Shown: positions 16,538 through 25,308, numbered from the stretch's first letter. The stretch is DNA of 33,123 bases from Bacillota bacterium (GCA_012727415.1 JAAYHI010000134.1:1-33123), one strand, 5' to 3'. The notes: generated by a model not told the origin, from the sequence alone. A program made the numbers and translations.

Positions 16538-16566
16538 ATTTTAACCACTTAAGAAATATTTGTCAA
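16538..16566 (-). promoter_or_regulatory. Consensus SigA promoter of the yabE-like gene
   Basis: Minus-strand perfect TTGACA (16561-16566), 17-base spacer, TAAAAT (16538-16543), about 40 bases before the start codon. The leader is far too short for a c-di-AMP riboswitch. Confidence 0.85.
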
Positions 16567-16609
16567 ACAGGCATGTCCCTGGGCAATAGTATTGACACAA
16601 TCAGGTAAT

Positions 16610-17386
16610 TTATTCAGTGATATTAAACAAACTTTTAGCATTCTGTGTACATGCCGCTATTAATTGATCAGCGTCAATGCCTCGCAGGCGAGCTATTTCC
16701 GCTGCAATGAGCGGCAGGTAGCCCGGTTGATTGGTCTTGCCCCGGTGGGGGTGGGGAGTGAGATAGGGGCAATCTGTTTCCAGCACAAGCCTGTCCAGGG
16801 GAACGCTGGCCGCCACCTCCTTGGGACGCCGGGCATTGGTGAATGTCACTGGTCCCCCCAAGCCGACACAAAGGTTTAAATCAATACATTTGCTCATGGT
16901 CTCCGTTGAGCCCGAAAAACTGTGCATTACCCCGCCACGGGGCAAAGGCCCTACAGCAGCCAATATTGACAGGGTGTCTGCCACGGCCTCCCGCTGATGG
17001 ATGACAACGGGCAACCCCAGCTGGCAAGCCAGCTCCAGTTGGAGCATAAAAGCCTCCCGCTGTGTCTTCCGGGGCGAAAAGTCATAATGATAGTCCAGGC
17101 CAATCTCACCTATGGCAACCACTCGGGGATCTGCAGCAAGTTCTTTCAACAACTGCAGGCATTCCTTGTCCAAATCCTTGGCAGAATGAGGATGAAATCC
17201 CACTGCCGCCCAGATATTGGTATGCTCACGGGCCAAAGACACCGAAGCAATACTTGATTCTCTGTTATGGCCAATGTTAATCATTTTAGTGACATTATTT
17301 TCAGCGGCGAAAGCCAATACCTGATCCAGTTGACTGCTCAGGCGCCTGTCGTCGAGATGAACATGGGTGTCGATTAATTCAGGCAT
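16610..17386 (-). CDS. tatD: TatD family metal-dependent hydrolase/DNase
   Basis: A 258-residue TatD/YcfH-type TIM-barrel hydrolase, linked to 3'-5' exonuclease activity on DNA/RNA. Metal ligands are all visible: DTHVHLDD (HxH), AIGEIGLDYHYD (Glu), LPVVIHQREA (His), GGVMHSFSGS (His) and LVLETDCPYLTP (Asp). Full length. The ATG overlaps the last 13 bases of the MetRS-like gene, the usual metS-tatD coupling in Bacillota, so the two are expressed together although the upstream gene has lost catalysis. Confidence 0.95.
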   Translation of the reverse strand: MPELIDTHVHLDDRRLSSQLDQVLAFAAENNVTKMINIGHNRESSIASVSLAREHTNIWAAVGFHPHSAKDLDKECLQLLKELAADPRVVAIGEIGLDYHYDFSPRKTQREAFMLQLELACQLGLPVVIHQREAVADTLSILAAVGPLPRGGVMHSFSGSTETMSKCIDLNLCVGLGGPVTFTNARRPKEVAASVPLDRLVLETDCPYLTPHPHRGKTNQPGYLPLIAAEIARLRGIDADQLIAACTQNAKSLFNITE

Positions 17387-19110
17387 GAAATTTCGCTCCC
17401 TTCGGGGATATCATCGGCGATAAAAACCGGCCTTCGTTGCCCTGTTTCTGTTGCAAGTACCAGGATCTCTCCTTCATTTTTGAGACCTTCAGTTTCGGTG
17501 GGCATGAGATTGGACAATAGCACTACTTTTTTGCCCTCCAGCGATTCTGGCGGACTTGACCTGGCAACAGGTGCAAACACAGAATAGCGCTGCCGGCCGT
17601 CGTAGAGAATTAAATGCAACAGTTCCTCATATTCTGCAACCGCTTCGGCTGAAAGCACCCTGGCCACAACCATGTTGATGCGGGCCAATTCCTCCCGGTG
17701 GATTAAATCCCGGTAGGGACCAATCCCCCCGTACCCCGGAATTATTCTGGGGAATAACACCGACTGGGGGGTGACCTTGCTGTCGACGGGCAATAATCCC
17801 CACTGCCCCAGCGAACTCCAGGCACCAAGCTCGGCAATTCCCTCTATCCCCAGCTGCTCCATAATCCTTTGGGCAGTCTCGGGCATAATGGGCTTCAGAG
17901 AAACGGCAATGAAGCGCAGGGATTCACATATGTTATACAGCACTGTATTTAAGCGCTCTTGCTGATCTCCGTCAGCGGCCAGTTGCCAGGGAGCAGTGGA
18001 GACAATGAATCTGTTGGTGACTCCAATTAAGTTTTTTATGGCCTTAATGGCCTGGGGCAGCTCCTGAGACTTGATATGCTTTTCCACTTTTCCGGGGGTA
18101 TCCAGGGCGCGTTCTCTCAGTTCCAAATCGGCATTTTGCCTTGTGAGAATATTGGGCGCAGGCACCATCCCCCCGGCAAAGTGGACAACCAGGGAAATGA
18201 CCCTGGTCACCAAGTTGCCTAACTCATTGGCCAAGTCATGGTTTATGCGTTGAATGATTTGGTCCTCTGAGTAGATGTTTTCTGAGGTGGCAGCTTTTGC
18301 AGCCAGCAACAAGTACCTGATGCTGTCCCGACCGTAATTTTGGGCCAGCAACAGAGGGCTGACCTCCTGCTGGTTCTGGTCCAGGAGCTTAATCCCGCTG
18401 TGGCAAACAAACCCGCCGGGTTGAGGCAGATTAAGTGCAAGCAGCACACCGCACCAATAATACATGTCGCTGAGGGATTCTCTGGGGAAGAAGAAATATG
18501 TATTAGGCCACAGGCGTTGAAAGCCCCCGTCGTCTACAGAATAACCGCTGCCTGTAAGAACACTGGCCAATTCACTAAACCCGTCCACAGGCAATAATTC
18601 TTGTTTGTCCCTGGAAACCTTAATGGCAAGAAGATAATCCTCAGCAGGCATATTGCTGAAGCAGTTCAGGATATAGCCCTGCTGAAATTTTGGAAGCACC
18701 ACATTCTCGCTGCTTATGAGTGCGATGATTTTTTCGCTGTATTTCTGAATGCGTAAATAATAGCCCTCCCTTTCAGCGGAAATGATATTGCCTCCGCATT
18801 TATTGCATTGCTGGGATTGGGAGCCAGGGTATCCACAGCCTTGACAAATTGCAAAAAGGCTTGTACGCTTATATACAGCCCCGGCTTGTTGCAGGCGAGT
18901 TAGCAGGAGGGAAACCCCGCTTTCATTTTCGGCGCAGCCCTCTGCAAAACCTATATTAAAAACCCTTGCAAACTCAGCAGGGGCAAGATACAGGTTGACA
19001 TCCCACCCCAACAAGTCATGGAGCCTGGCCAAGGCGTCGGCAGGAAGCTGCTGCCACTCACTATTGGGGCCTCCTGGCAGGACCCAAATATTGGCCTGCT
19101 TTTTCGGCAC
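17374..19110 (-). CDS. MetRS-like pseudoenzyme at the metS locus (catalytic motifs lost)
   Basis: An intact 578-residue protein with the domain order of methionyl-tRNA synthetase but no active site. The N-terminal Rossmann part lacks HIGH (PNSEWQQLPADALARL where PNxxxHIGHAY... is expected), TGTDEHG is replaced by YLAPAEFAR, WFDAL by PVDGFSEL, and KMSKS by GIKLLDQNQ near residue 239-247. Retained are a zinc knuckle (Cys 89, 92, 102, 105), YGRDSIRYLLL (259-269), the anticodon-reading N299/R303 in GNLVTR and W375 in APWQLA (equivalents of E. coli N391, R395, W461), and a C-terminal Trbp111-type OB-fold (about 472-578). GTG start with AAGGAGG seven bases upstream. It lies divergent to abrB and upstream of tatD, the metS position. 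Methionine activation looks impossible; tRNA binding is plausible. Confidence 0.8.
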   Translation of the reverse strand: MPKKQANIWVLPGGPNSEWQQLPADALARLHDLLGWDVNLYLAPAEFARVFNIGFAEGCAENESGVSLLLTRLQQAGAVYKRTSLFAICQGCGYPGSQSQQCNKCGGNIISAEREGYYLRIQKYSEKIIALISSENVVLPKFQQGYILNCFSNMPAEDYLLAIKVSRDKQELLPVDGFSELASVLTGSGYSVDDGGFQRLWPNTYFFFPRESLSDMYYWCGVLLALNLPQPGGFVCHSGIKLLDQNQQEVSPLLLAQNYGRDSIRYLLLAAKAATSENIYSEDQIIQRINHDLANELGNLVTRVISLVVHFAGGMVPAPNILTRQNADLELRERALDTPGKVEKHIKSQELPQAIKAIKNLIGVTNRFIVSTAPWQLAADGDQQERLNTVLYNICESLRFIAVSLKPIMPETAQRIMEQLGIEGIAELGAWSSLGQWGLLPVDSKVTPQSVLFPRIIPGYGGIGPYRDLIHREELARINMVVARVLSAEAVAEYEELLHLILYDGRQRYSVFAPVARSSPPESLEGKKVVLLSNLMPTETEGLKNEGEILVLATETGQRRPVFIADDIPEGSEISCLN

Positions 19111-19140
19111 TTTTTTTCCTCCTTTTTTACTTAAAATCTA

Positions 19141-19169
19141 TTGACTATCATGGAAGTAATTGGTATACT
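19141..19169 (+). promoter_or_regulatory. abrB: SigA promoter of abrB
   Basis: Plus-strand TTGACT (19141-19146), 17-base spacer, TATACT (19164-19169), about 40 bases upstream of the abrB ATG. The divergent MetRS-like gene shares this 100-base region but has no comparably good promoter there. Confidence 0.8.
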
Positions 19170-19210
19170 CTTAATGTATCATATATTTAATAAAGGAAGG
19201 GGATTAAAAA

Positions 19211-19456
19211 ATGAAATCCACAGGAATTGTACGCAAAGTAGACGAACTAGGCCGTGTTGTCCTACCCATTGAACTACGCCGCACTCTGGACATTAACCTA
19301 AAAGACTCCTTGGAGATCTATGTTGACGGTGAGAAGATTATCCTGAAGAAATACACCCCGGCCTGCATCTTCTGCGATGAAGCCGACGGCATTGTCTATT
19401 TTAAGGGGAAAAACATCTGCCCCAATTGCCTGAAGGAAATGCAAAATCTCGACTAA
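19211..19456 (+). CDS. abrB: AbrB/SpoVT-type transition-state regulator
   Basis: An 81-residue DNA-binding regulator. The N-terminal swapped-hairpin domain is almost the B. subtilis AbrB sequence (MKSTGIVRKVDELGRVVLPI, ELRRTLDINLKDSLEIYVDG). The C-terminal part instead holds CxxC ... CxxC (CIFCDEAD, ICPNCLKEM), a small zinc-ribbon form found in clostridial AbrB proteins. AbrB represses post-exponential and sporulation genes during growth. Start ATG preceded by GGAAGGGG. It is one of only two plus-strand genes supported here, divergent to the metS-position gene and convergent with rsmI, just as in B. subtilis. Confidence 0.95.
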   Translation: MKSTGIVRKVDELGRVVLPIELRRTLDINLKDSLEIYVDGEKIILKKYTPACIFCDEADGIVYFKGKNICPNCLKEMQNLD

Positions 19457-19482
19457 AGGACACTCAGGTGTCCTTTTTTTTT
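19455..19482 (+). terminator. Intrinsic terminator of abrB
   Basis: AAAGGACAC and GTGTCCTTT around TCAG, followed by T residues. The stem begins inside the abrB stop codon, and the loop contains the stop codon of the convergent rsmI gene. Confidence 0.9.
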
Positions 19483-20300
19483 ATGAGCAGCTGATATATT
19501 TCCCGGCGAGGAACTCCCGTTTCCCCGCTGATTTTGTCTGCGGCATCCCTGACGGACATACCTTCTCCCAGGAACTGTTGCGCCAAGGTCAGCACGTCCC
19601 GTTCCGCCGGAGTAAATCTTTCCTGACCGGGGCCAAGGACAACGGTATATTCTCCCCGCTCTAAGTTTTCAGCCTCTACCTGCGCCAATAAATCCTCTGC
19701 CCTTCCCCGCAACAACTGCTGGTGAACCTTGGTCAGTTCTCTGGCCAGCATGATTTCCCTGTCCGGCATGTGCTTGCCAAAGGCGCCCAGAAGGGCGACA
19801 ATCCTGCGCGGTGACTCATAAAGCACAACGGGATGTTGGACGGCCGCCAATGCCGCAACGGCATTGTCAAGCCCTTTCCGCGGCAAAAAACCCTTAAAAG
19901 TAAAAGAGGCCAGGGGAAACCCACTGGCGGACAGAGCTGTAACAGCCGCACAGGGGCCGGGGAGGGGATCTACTTCAATCCCCTGGTCAATGCAGGCCTT
20001 TATTAAGACCTGCCCGGGATCAGATATTGCAGGGGTACCGGCATCGCTTATAAGGGCAATGTTCTTGCCTGCCAGCATGGCAGACACCAGTTTTTCTGTC
20101 TGTTTCGGGCTGCTGTGCTGGTGAAAACTGGTGACGGGGGTGCGGATTTCGTAGTGAGCCAACAGTTTCCTTGTATGCCTGGTGTCTTCGGCAGCTATCA
20201 AATCCGCTTCCTTCAGTACTCTGACAGCCCTGAAAGTGAAATCTTCCAGGTTGCCTATGGGGCTGGGACAGATGTACAATTTGCCTTTAATTTTTACCAT
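19464..20300 (-). CDS. rsmI: 16S rRNA 2'-O-methyltransferase RsmI
   Basis: A 278-residue tetrapyrrole-methylase-fold enzyme that 2'-O-methylates C1402 of 16S rRNA. Visible motifs: LYICPSPIGNLEDFTFRAV at the N-terminus, AEDTRHTRKLLAHY near residue 38, ALISDAGTPAISDPG near 83, and PGPCAAVTALSASG near 115. The C-terminal GVPRREIYQLL is the usual helical end. Normal length. Start overlaps the end of the yabB gene by 14 bases. The GIY-YIG gene yazA that lies between yabB and rsmI in B. subtilis is missing. Confidence 0.96.
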   Translation of the reverse strand: MVKIKGKLYICPSPIGNLEDFTFRAVRVLKEADLIAAEDTRHTRKLLAHYEIRTPVTSFHQHSSPKQTEKLVSAMLAGKNIALISDAGTPAISDPGQVLIKACIDQGIEVDPLPGPCAAVTALSASGFPLASFTFKGFLPRKGLDNAVAALAAVQHPVVLYESPRRIVALLGAFGKHMPDREIMLARELTKVHQQLLRGRAEDLLAQVEAENLERGEYTVVLGPGQERFTPAERDVLTLAQQFLGEGMSVRDAADKISGETGVPRREIYQLLIKKKDT

Positions 20301-20970
20301 CTCCCCTGAGAATTAATGGGGCCAATGTCCTCAGGCCCGGCTTCGCTCCTTTTTCTGCCTCCACCAGCACCATGTTGGCCTCCAGGCCCGGTCGGGGGTG
20401 AACGAACTGCAGCCGCTTTGGTTCCATACCATTTTCCCGGAAGAGGCAAAAAATATCCCCCAGGCGTTGAGGGCGGTGAACCAGTGCTGCCTTGCCCCCA
20501 TACCGCACCAGCCAGGCAAAAGCTTTTATCACATCTTCCAGTTGGCAGCACAATTCATGGCGGGCGATGGCAACAGACTTGTTTGCATTGATCAGGGAAC
20601 CGGTGACAGGCATATAGGGCGGGTTGCAAGTAGCCAGGTCAAAGGACTCCGGGGAGAAGAGCTCATGCACATTGCGGATGTCGCCCTGAATCACCTCAAT
20701 CGTCCCCTCCAAATTATTGAGTCTGATTGAGCGCTGACACAATTCCACCAGCTCCGGCTGCAATTCCAGGGCGGCGATATACTTGAGTTTCTTTCGCGCA
20801 GACAATAACAGGGGAATAGCACCTGTCCCCGAGCCTAAATCGATAACCCTGTCCTGGGAGTAGAGGCTGGCAAATTTGCAAAGAAGGGCTGTATCGGTCC
20901 CCAGGGCAAACATATCTCCGCGCTGAATGAGCTTAAGTCCGTCGCCAATGTCATCAATGCGCTCTGTCAT
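20287..20970 (-). CDS. yabB: tRNA1(Val)/TrmN6-like N6-adenine methyltransferase (YabB)
   Basis: A 227-residue class I SAM-dependent methyltransferase of the YabB/TrmN6 group. SAM motif [15 protein letters not shown] near residue 42, a DxE-type acidic end [11 protein letters not shown], and the adenine-N6 catalytic motif ATCNPPYMP near 115 are present. The predicted substrate is adenosine in a tRNA, by family. Start ATG at 20970, where the YabA stop overlaps it as ATGA, so they are coupled; a longer frame to 21000 would run into yabA without a ribosome site. Confidence 0.9.
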   Translation of the reverse strand: MTERIDDIGDGLKLIQRGDMFALGTDTALLCKFASLYSQDRVIDLGSGTGAIPLLLSARKKLKYIAALELQPELVELCQRSIRLNNLEGTIEVIQGDIRNVHELFSPESFDLATCNPPYMPVTGSLINANKSVAIARHELCCQLEDVIKAFAWLVRYGGKAALVHRPQRLGDIFCLFRENGMEPKRLQFVHPRPGLEANMVLVEAEKGAKPGLRTLAPLILRGDGKN

Positions 20971-21260
20971 TTTTTCAGCAAAGAGATGCAAAACAAACAA
21001 TCCCCTTCAGTGCGCAGATTGCCGTATTGCATGTGACAAATGTGAAATCCTTCATAATATAGTCTGGCCAGGGCGTCCTGGCCCTCTTTATGGGCAAAGG
21101 GAGAGTCAGGTTTTCCCGGCAGCTGTTCCCGCAGCCACTTATTTTCTTTTTCAAGGCGTTGATTTTCCAGACGCAGATTTTCACATTCCTTTTTCAGCTG
21201 GTTAAGGGCTATATAAAATTGTTCCAGGGAATCCTCAATCGCTCTTACAATTTCTTCCAC
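20967..21260 (-). CDS. yabA: Replication initiation control protein YabA
   Basis: A 97-residue YabA, which binds DnaA and the DnaN clamp and limits replication initiation in Bacillota. It shows an N-terminal coiled coil (about residues 1-50, [19 protein letters not shown]) for tetramer formation and the C-terminal zinc module ([21 protein letters not shown]). GTG at 21260 is chosen because GGAGGG lies seven bases upstream; a GTG at 21278 in the same frame has none. The start overlaps ricT by 26 bases. Confidence 0.93.
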   Translation of the reverse strand: MEEIVRAIEDSLEQFYIALNQLKKECENLRLENQRLEKENKWLREQLPGKPDSPFAHKEGQDALARLYYEGFHICHMQYGNLRTEGDCLFCISLLKK

Positions 21261-22071
21261 AATCGTTCCCTCCAGCACATGTCTTCACAGGCACTTCGAT
21301 GGTGCCGCCATCATCGGAGAGCTGGACACTGACAGTTTTTTTGAGCACGTTGACTTCCACAACTTTCCCGGGGCCCTGAGAAGTGTCAATAATGTCACCT
21401 ATATGAGGCATGCATTTTTTCGCGTCGTGATAATGCTCAGATTCATAGCGGAGGCAACACATTAAGCGGCCACATAAACCGGATATCTTGGCGGGATTAA
21501 GGGAAAGGTTTTGATCTTTCGCCATCCTGATGGATACAGGTTCAAATTCGTTGAGAAATGTTGCGCAGCATAAAGTGCGACCGCAACTGCCAAGCCCGCC
21601 CAGCATTTTCGCTTCGTCCCGCACTCCAATTTGGCGCAGTTCAATGCGGGTTTTAAAGATTGCCGCCAAATCCTTGACCAAGTTGCGAAAGTCAATGCGG
21701 CCGTCAGCAGTAAAGTAAAAAATTACTTTGGAATTATCAAAGGTGTACTCCGCGTCGACGAGACGCATGGCCAAGCCGTGGCTTTCTATCTTTTCAGCAC
21801 AGATTGCCAGGGCTTTTTTGGACTTATCAAGATTTTCTTCCACCTTGCGCAAGTCCCCTTCAGTAGCTATCCTCACAACCCGCTTCAAAGGAAGAACTAC
21901 TTGATCACCCGGCACCTGCTTTGGCGGGACAACAACTCTGCCAAATTCGACTCCCCTGACAGTCTCGACAATAACCGGAGTGCCCTCAGTCAGCTCCAGT
22001 TGCTCCGGGTTGAAATAATATATTTTACCGGCATCCTTAAAGCGGATGCCAACTACATTATACATTTCCAT
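21235..22071 (-). CDS. ricT: RicT (YaaT, PSP1-domain protein)
   Basis: A 278-residue PSP1-domain protein, a subunit of the B. subtilis RicAFT complex that assists RNase Y-dependent mRNA processing and phosphorelay signalling. It starts [20 protein letters not shown]; the PSP1 core includes [21 protein letters not shown], and the cysteines of the family ([27 protein letters not shown]) which ligate an Fe-S cluster in Bacillus are present. The C-terminal tail adds three more Cys ([15 protein letters not shown]). ATG at 22071 has GGGAGG upstream, two bases after the holB stop. No ricA or ricF homologue is in the window. Confidence 0.94.
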   Translation of the reverse strand: MEMYNVVGIRFKDAGKIYYFNPEQLELTEGTPVIVETVRGVEFGRVVVPPKQVPGDQVVLPLKRVVRIATEGDLRKVEENLDKSKKALAICAEKIESHGLAMRLVDAEYTFDNSKVIFYFTADGRIDFRNLVKDLAAIFKTRIELRQIGVRDEAKMLGGLGSCGRTLCCATFLNEFEPVSIRMAKDQNLSLNPAKISGLCGRLMCCLRYESEHYHDAKKCMPHIGDIIDTSQGPGKVVEVNVLKKTVSVQLSDDGGTIEVPVKTCAGGNDCGRNCKSD

Positions 22072-22073
22072 AT

Positions 22074-23045
22074 CTAAACCTCCCACATCTTCAAGGCCAG
22101 GCAATCAAAGACCAGGCGAGGGTTGCACCTCGTCTGTAAATACTCCCGGACCGCCGCACAATAGTCCAGCAAGGCAATGCACTTGTCCGCCGGACAATTG
22201 CGCATACAAGCATCTAAATAGCTTTGTAAATCTCTGTTTACCGGAATATAGTCAGGGTTAATCTGGGACAGCAACATATCCCGCAACCAGGACTCCAGCA
22301 AATCTAAGGCTTCCTCAGGCTGAACCTGCCAATTGTCGGAGGATTGCAGGGGATTCCTGCGCCGGGCAAGGATTTCTTGTATCTCTGTGGCCATTTGTTG
22401 CCGCCTAAGCCAAAAGTCCTCATCTTCGAGAAGTTTCAAGGCGCGGCCCAGCACTCCCTGGGAAAAACCTGCCAGGAACCAAGACCGCTGCTGGGGGACA
22501 TTGCGTTTCTCTAGGGCATGGGAAATAACCTCTCTGGACAAGGGCGCCAATGTATACACCTGACTGCGAGAAACCAAAGTCGGCAGCACATTGTCCGCAC
22601 TGTCAGCAGTAAGGATACAAACAGAAGCTTGAGGGGGATCCTCAAGGATTTTCAGCAAACTGTTGCCAGCCTCCACTGTGAGATTTTGACAATCTTCCAA
22701 CAGGGCTACTTTGTAAGCCGCAGTGTTAGGGGGAGCAGCAAGAAATTCTTTTAATTGACGGGCATGTTCCAACTTTACACTGCCTTCAGAGGCAATGTGC
22801 AGGTAATCAGGGTGAATGCCCCGGGCCAGCATTGTACAGTTTGGACAGAGTTGGCACGAGTCTGGACAAAACAGCCTTTGGACGACAAAGCCAGCCAGGG
22901 ATTTTTTGCCGCTGCCGGCAGGCCCAGCAAATAGCAGGGTGTGGGCAAACCTGCCTGTACTGATCCCCCGCAACAATGCCCCAACGATGCGCTCATTGCC
23001 CAAAAAACCCTCAGGGTTGTTAAACTTGCTCAAACCTCTCCACAT
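22074..23045 (-). CDS. holB: DNA polymerase III delta-prime subunit
   Basis: About 320 residues, the clamp-loader delta-prime subunit. Walker A FAGPAGSGKKSLAG, the zinc knuckle CPDSCQLCPNC, the helix LLKILEDPPQASVCIL and sensor region TLVSRSQVYTL are visible. Gin the clamp loader it opens the DnaN ring together with DnaX and HolA. The start is uncertain: ATG 23045 overlaps darA by 26 bases without a good ribosome site, and TTG 23033 has GGAGAGG only one base before it; the conserved sequence starts at SKFNNPEGFLGNERI. Translation is probably coupled to darA. Confidence 0.9.
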   Translation of the reverse strand: MWRGLSKFNNPEGFLGNERIVGALLRGISTGRFAHTLLFAGPAGSGKKSLAGFVVQRLFCPDSCQLCPNCTMLARGIHPDYLHIASEGSVKLEHARQLKEFLAAPPNTAAYKVALLEDCQNLTVEAGNSLLKILEDPPQASVCILTADSADNVLPTLVSRSQVYTLAPLSREVISHALEKRNVPQQRSWFLAGFSQGVLGRALKLLEDEDFWLRRQQMATEIQEILARRRNPLQSSDNWQVQPEEALDLLESWLRDMLLSQINPDYIPVNRDLQSYLDACMRNCPADKCIALLDYCAAVREYLQTRCNPRLVFDCLALKMWEV

Positions 23046-23352
23046 CCACAACAAATATGGTGGCACCACCAACCACAACTTCAACAGGATAGGGAACATA
23101 GGACTCAATGGCCCCGCCTATTGGGGACATAGTGGTTACAATTTTTTCTCTGGACTGGCAGACGGTGCGAATAACGGATACAACATCGTCAACCTGCTCC
23201 TGAGTTACCCCAATAAGCATTGTCGTGTTTCCGGCTTTAAGGAACCCGCCTGTACTGGCGAGTTTGGTTGCCCGGTAACCCTTGTCCACCAGACTCTCCA
23301 TTAGTTTAACACTGTCTTTATCTTGAATGACGGCAATTACCAGCTTGTTCAT
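23020..23352 (-). CDS. darA: Cyclic-di-AMP receptor DarA (YaaQ, PII-like)
   Basis: A 110-residue PII-like protein that binds c-di-AMP as a trimer in Bacillota (also called PstA). Sequence markers: MNKLVIAVIQDKDSVKLMESL, the ligand loop YRATKLASTGGFLKAGNTT, and GVTQEQVDDVVSVI. Its downstream target is unsettled. Start ATG at 23352 with GAGGAG seven bases upstream; an upstream extension to 23397 overlaps tmk. Between tmk and holB as in B. subtilis, although the intervening yaaR is missing. Confidence 0.94.
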   Translation of the reverse strand: MNKLVIAVIQDKDSVKLMESLVDKGYRATKLASTGGFLKAGNTTMLIGVTQEQVDDVVSVIRTVCQSREKIVTTMSPIGGAIESYVPYPVEVVVGGATIFVVDVERFEQV

Positions 23353-23365
23353 CCCCGCACTCCTC

Positions 23366-23995
23366 TCATAATGTATTTTCACTTTCCAGGATGTCAACTA
23401 CTTGCCGATGGATTTCTTGAATTGGTGCAGTTCCATCCATTGTGATAAAGCCATATTCCTTCGCCAGCAGTTGATATCCTTCCACAACTCTCTGGAAAAA
23501 TCCTTCATCTCGCTGTTCGATTCGATCTAACCCCCGCCGGTTGGCCTGCCTGGCTAAACCAACATCGGGTTCAATATCCAGGAGGAAAGTCCAGTCGGGC
23601 ATCAGCCCGCCGACAGCTTCCAAATTGATTTGTCTTACCAGTTCCACATCCTGCCTCAGCCCATACCCCTGGTAGGCCAGGCTGGAAAATAAGTAGCGGT
23701 CGCAGACGACAACCATGCCCCGGACCAAAGCCGGACGGATGACATCCTGGACCAGTTGCGCCCTGGCGGCAGCCAGCAGCAGCACTTCACCCCACCGGGT
23801 AAGTACAGTGTCGGGATCCAACAGAATCTGCCGCAACTTATCTCCAACGTCTGTCCCTCCAGGCTCCCTGACATGGAGATATTCTGCCCCGCGGCAAGAA
23901 AAGTAATCCGCCAGCAGTTGGGCCTGGGTAGTCTTGCCACAGCCATCCAAGCCCTCAAACACAATAAAGCGCCCTTTTATATTACTTCTAACCAT
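23366..23995 (-). CDS. tmk: Thymidylate kinase
   Basis: A 209-residue dTMP kinase that makes dTDP for DNA synthesis. P-loop FEGLDGCGKTTQAQL near residue 13, the DR(E/Y) signature VVCDRYLFSSLAYQG near 95, REPGGTDVGDKLR near 42 and the LID region RRGLDRIEQRDEGFF are intact. Normal length. Start ATG with AAGGTGAT upstream, overlapping the end of yaaO by 19 bases. Confidence 0.96.
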   Translation of the reverse strand: MVRSNIKGRFIVFEGLDGCGKTTQAQLLADYFSCRGAEYLHVREPGGTDVGDKLRQILLDPDTVLTRWGEVLLLAAARAQLVQDVIRPALVRGMVVVCDRYLFSSLAYQGYGLRQDVELVRQINLEAVGGLMPDWTFLLDIEPDVGLARQANRRGLDRIEQRDEGFFQRVVEGYQLLAKEYGFITMDGTAPIQEIHRQVVDILESENTL

Positions 23996-25308
23996 TGGGG
24001 TATCACCTTCCTGGCATGTAACTTGTGCAAATAATCAATATGTTCTTGTTCCAGGCGCTGCCCCGGGGCCACCACCATGGTCCCGGGAGGATAGGGGGCA
24101 AGAACCTGACGGGAGATTTGCCCTTTGGCCTTGGCAATGGGGACTTTTTTCCCAGGCCGCGCCCAGGCTTCCCTGGGGGAAATTTCCTGTTTGGGCAGAG
24201 GCGGGGGCAGAATTTCCTCCTCCGGCCTTGCCGGCAGTGCGGCAATAAGGGGAAGCAGACGGTAAAGGGCAGCTATCCCCTGGGGTACCAGGGCATCCGC
24301 CATTGTTAACATAAAGAGCACTTTGTCCCCCTGGATAAGTTCAGGGAACATTCCCTGGCTGCGAAGGAGGCCCTCAAGACCCCTGCGATTGGGCAGAAGG
24401 AATTTTGTCCAATCCCTGTATGGCAAGGTGGCGGGGAAATCAAGATTGAGCTGCTTACAGCGCAAATACAACATATCTGCAAGGATTTTCAGGCGCCTGA
24501 GCATGGCTGCGCCATGGGAGTTGGCCCAGCAGGCTGCATACTCCAAGGAACTCAGGAGCAAGTAACTGGGGCTCGTAGTATGGAAGAGGTTTAGGGTTTC
24601 CTGAAGTTTTTCCCCCAAGGCCAAATCAGTAATATGCATCCATGCAGCCTGAGTGAGAGCTGGCAATGTCTTGTGGGGGCTTTGCACAATGACGTCACAA
24701 CCAGCAGCAGCAACAGCACTTTGAGGAAGGCCAATTGCCTGCCCCCATTGCAAATGGGCGCCATGGGCCTCATCGACGATGACGGCAATCCCAGCCTCCC
24801 GACATACCTGGGCAAGGGCGGCAATATCGGGAGTCAGCCCATAGTAATCCGGGTTGGTGAAGATTGCTGCCTTAATGGCATGTTTTGCAATCAGCTCTTT
24901 GACAGCTGCGGGGGAAGGAGGCAGCCAATGGCGCAGGCGGGGGCAAAGGGTCTGTTCAATCCACACTGGCATGGCCCCGCTGTGTATGAGTCCTGCCAGC
25001 ACAGACTTATGACAATTTCTCGCTGCGAGGACGCCGTCCCCTGCCCTGGTCAGGGCAGTAATGGCAGACATTATCCCTACGCTGCTGCCATTTACCAGAA
25101 AATATGTCCTCGCTGCCTGGTATATACCTGCTACTCTTTCCTGGGCACGGCAGAGGACATCCTCAGGGCAATGAAGGTTGTCCAGGCCCGGAATCTCGGT
25201 GGTGTCATAATTGCCAAAGAGAGCGGGGAACCGCCCTTTGTGGCCGGGCATATGAAAGGAGTACTTGTCCGCAACCGCTGCTTGCCGCAGCCTTTTTCTC
25301 AGTTCCAT
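23977..25308 (-). CDS. yaaO: Orn/Lys/Arg decarboxylase family PLP enzyme (YaaO)
   Basis: A 443-residue fold-type I PLP enzyme of the basic amino acid decarboxylase family, shorter than the ~700-residue inducible enzymes and like B. subtilis YaaO/SpeA. YSFHMPGHKGR near residue 16, NGSSVGIMSAI near 74, AVIVDEAHGAHL near 174 and the PLP lysine in VIVQSPHKTLPALTQAAW near 212 are visible. The substrate (Lys, Arg or Orn) cannot be told apart from sequence. Start ATG; GGGA lies about seven bases upstream. First gene of the compact block through to rsmI, so its promoter drives DNA-replication and RNA-modification genes as well. Confidence 0.93.
   Translation of the reverse strand: MELRKRLRQAAVADKYSFHMPGHKGRFPALFGNYDTTEIPGLDNLHCPEDVLCRAQERVAGIYQAARTYFLVNGSSVGIMSAITALTRAGDGVLAARNCHKSVLAGLIHSGAMPVWIEQTLCPRLRHWLPPSPAAVKELIAKHAIKAAIFTNPDYYGLTPDIAALAQVCREAGIAVIVDEAHGAHLQWGQAIGLPQSAVAAAGCDVIVQSPHKTLPALTQAAWMHITDLALGEKLQETLNLFHTTSPSYLLLSSLEYAACWANSHGAAMLRRLKILADMLYLRCKQLNLDFPATLPYRDWTKFLLPNRRGLEGLLRSQGMFPELIQGDKVLFMLTMADALVPQGIAALYRLLPLIAALPARPEEEILPPPLPKQEISPREAWARPGKKVPIAKAKGQISRQVLAPYPPGTMVVAPGQRLEQEHIDYLHKLHARKVIPQWLEVI

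Noticed and set aside
16500-16609. c-di-AMP (ydaO-type) riboswitch before the yabE-like wall gene, as in some clostridia
   Set aside because: The gap is only 110 bases and already contains a consensus promoter close to the gene, leaving a leader of about 40 bases.
19111-19210. T-box or S-box leader for the metS-position gene
   Set aside because: Only 100 bases, shared with the abrB promoter; no T-box sequence or specifier stem is possible in that space.
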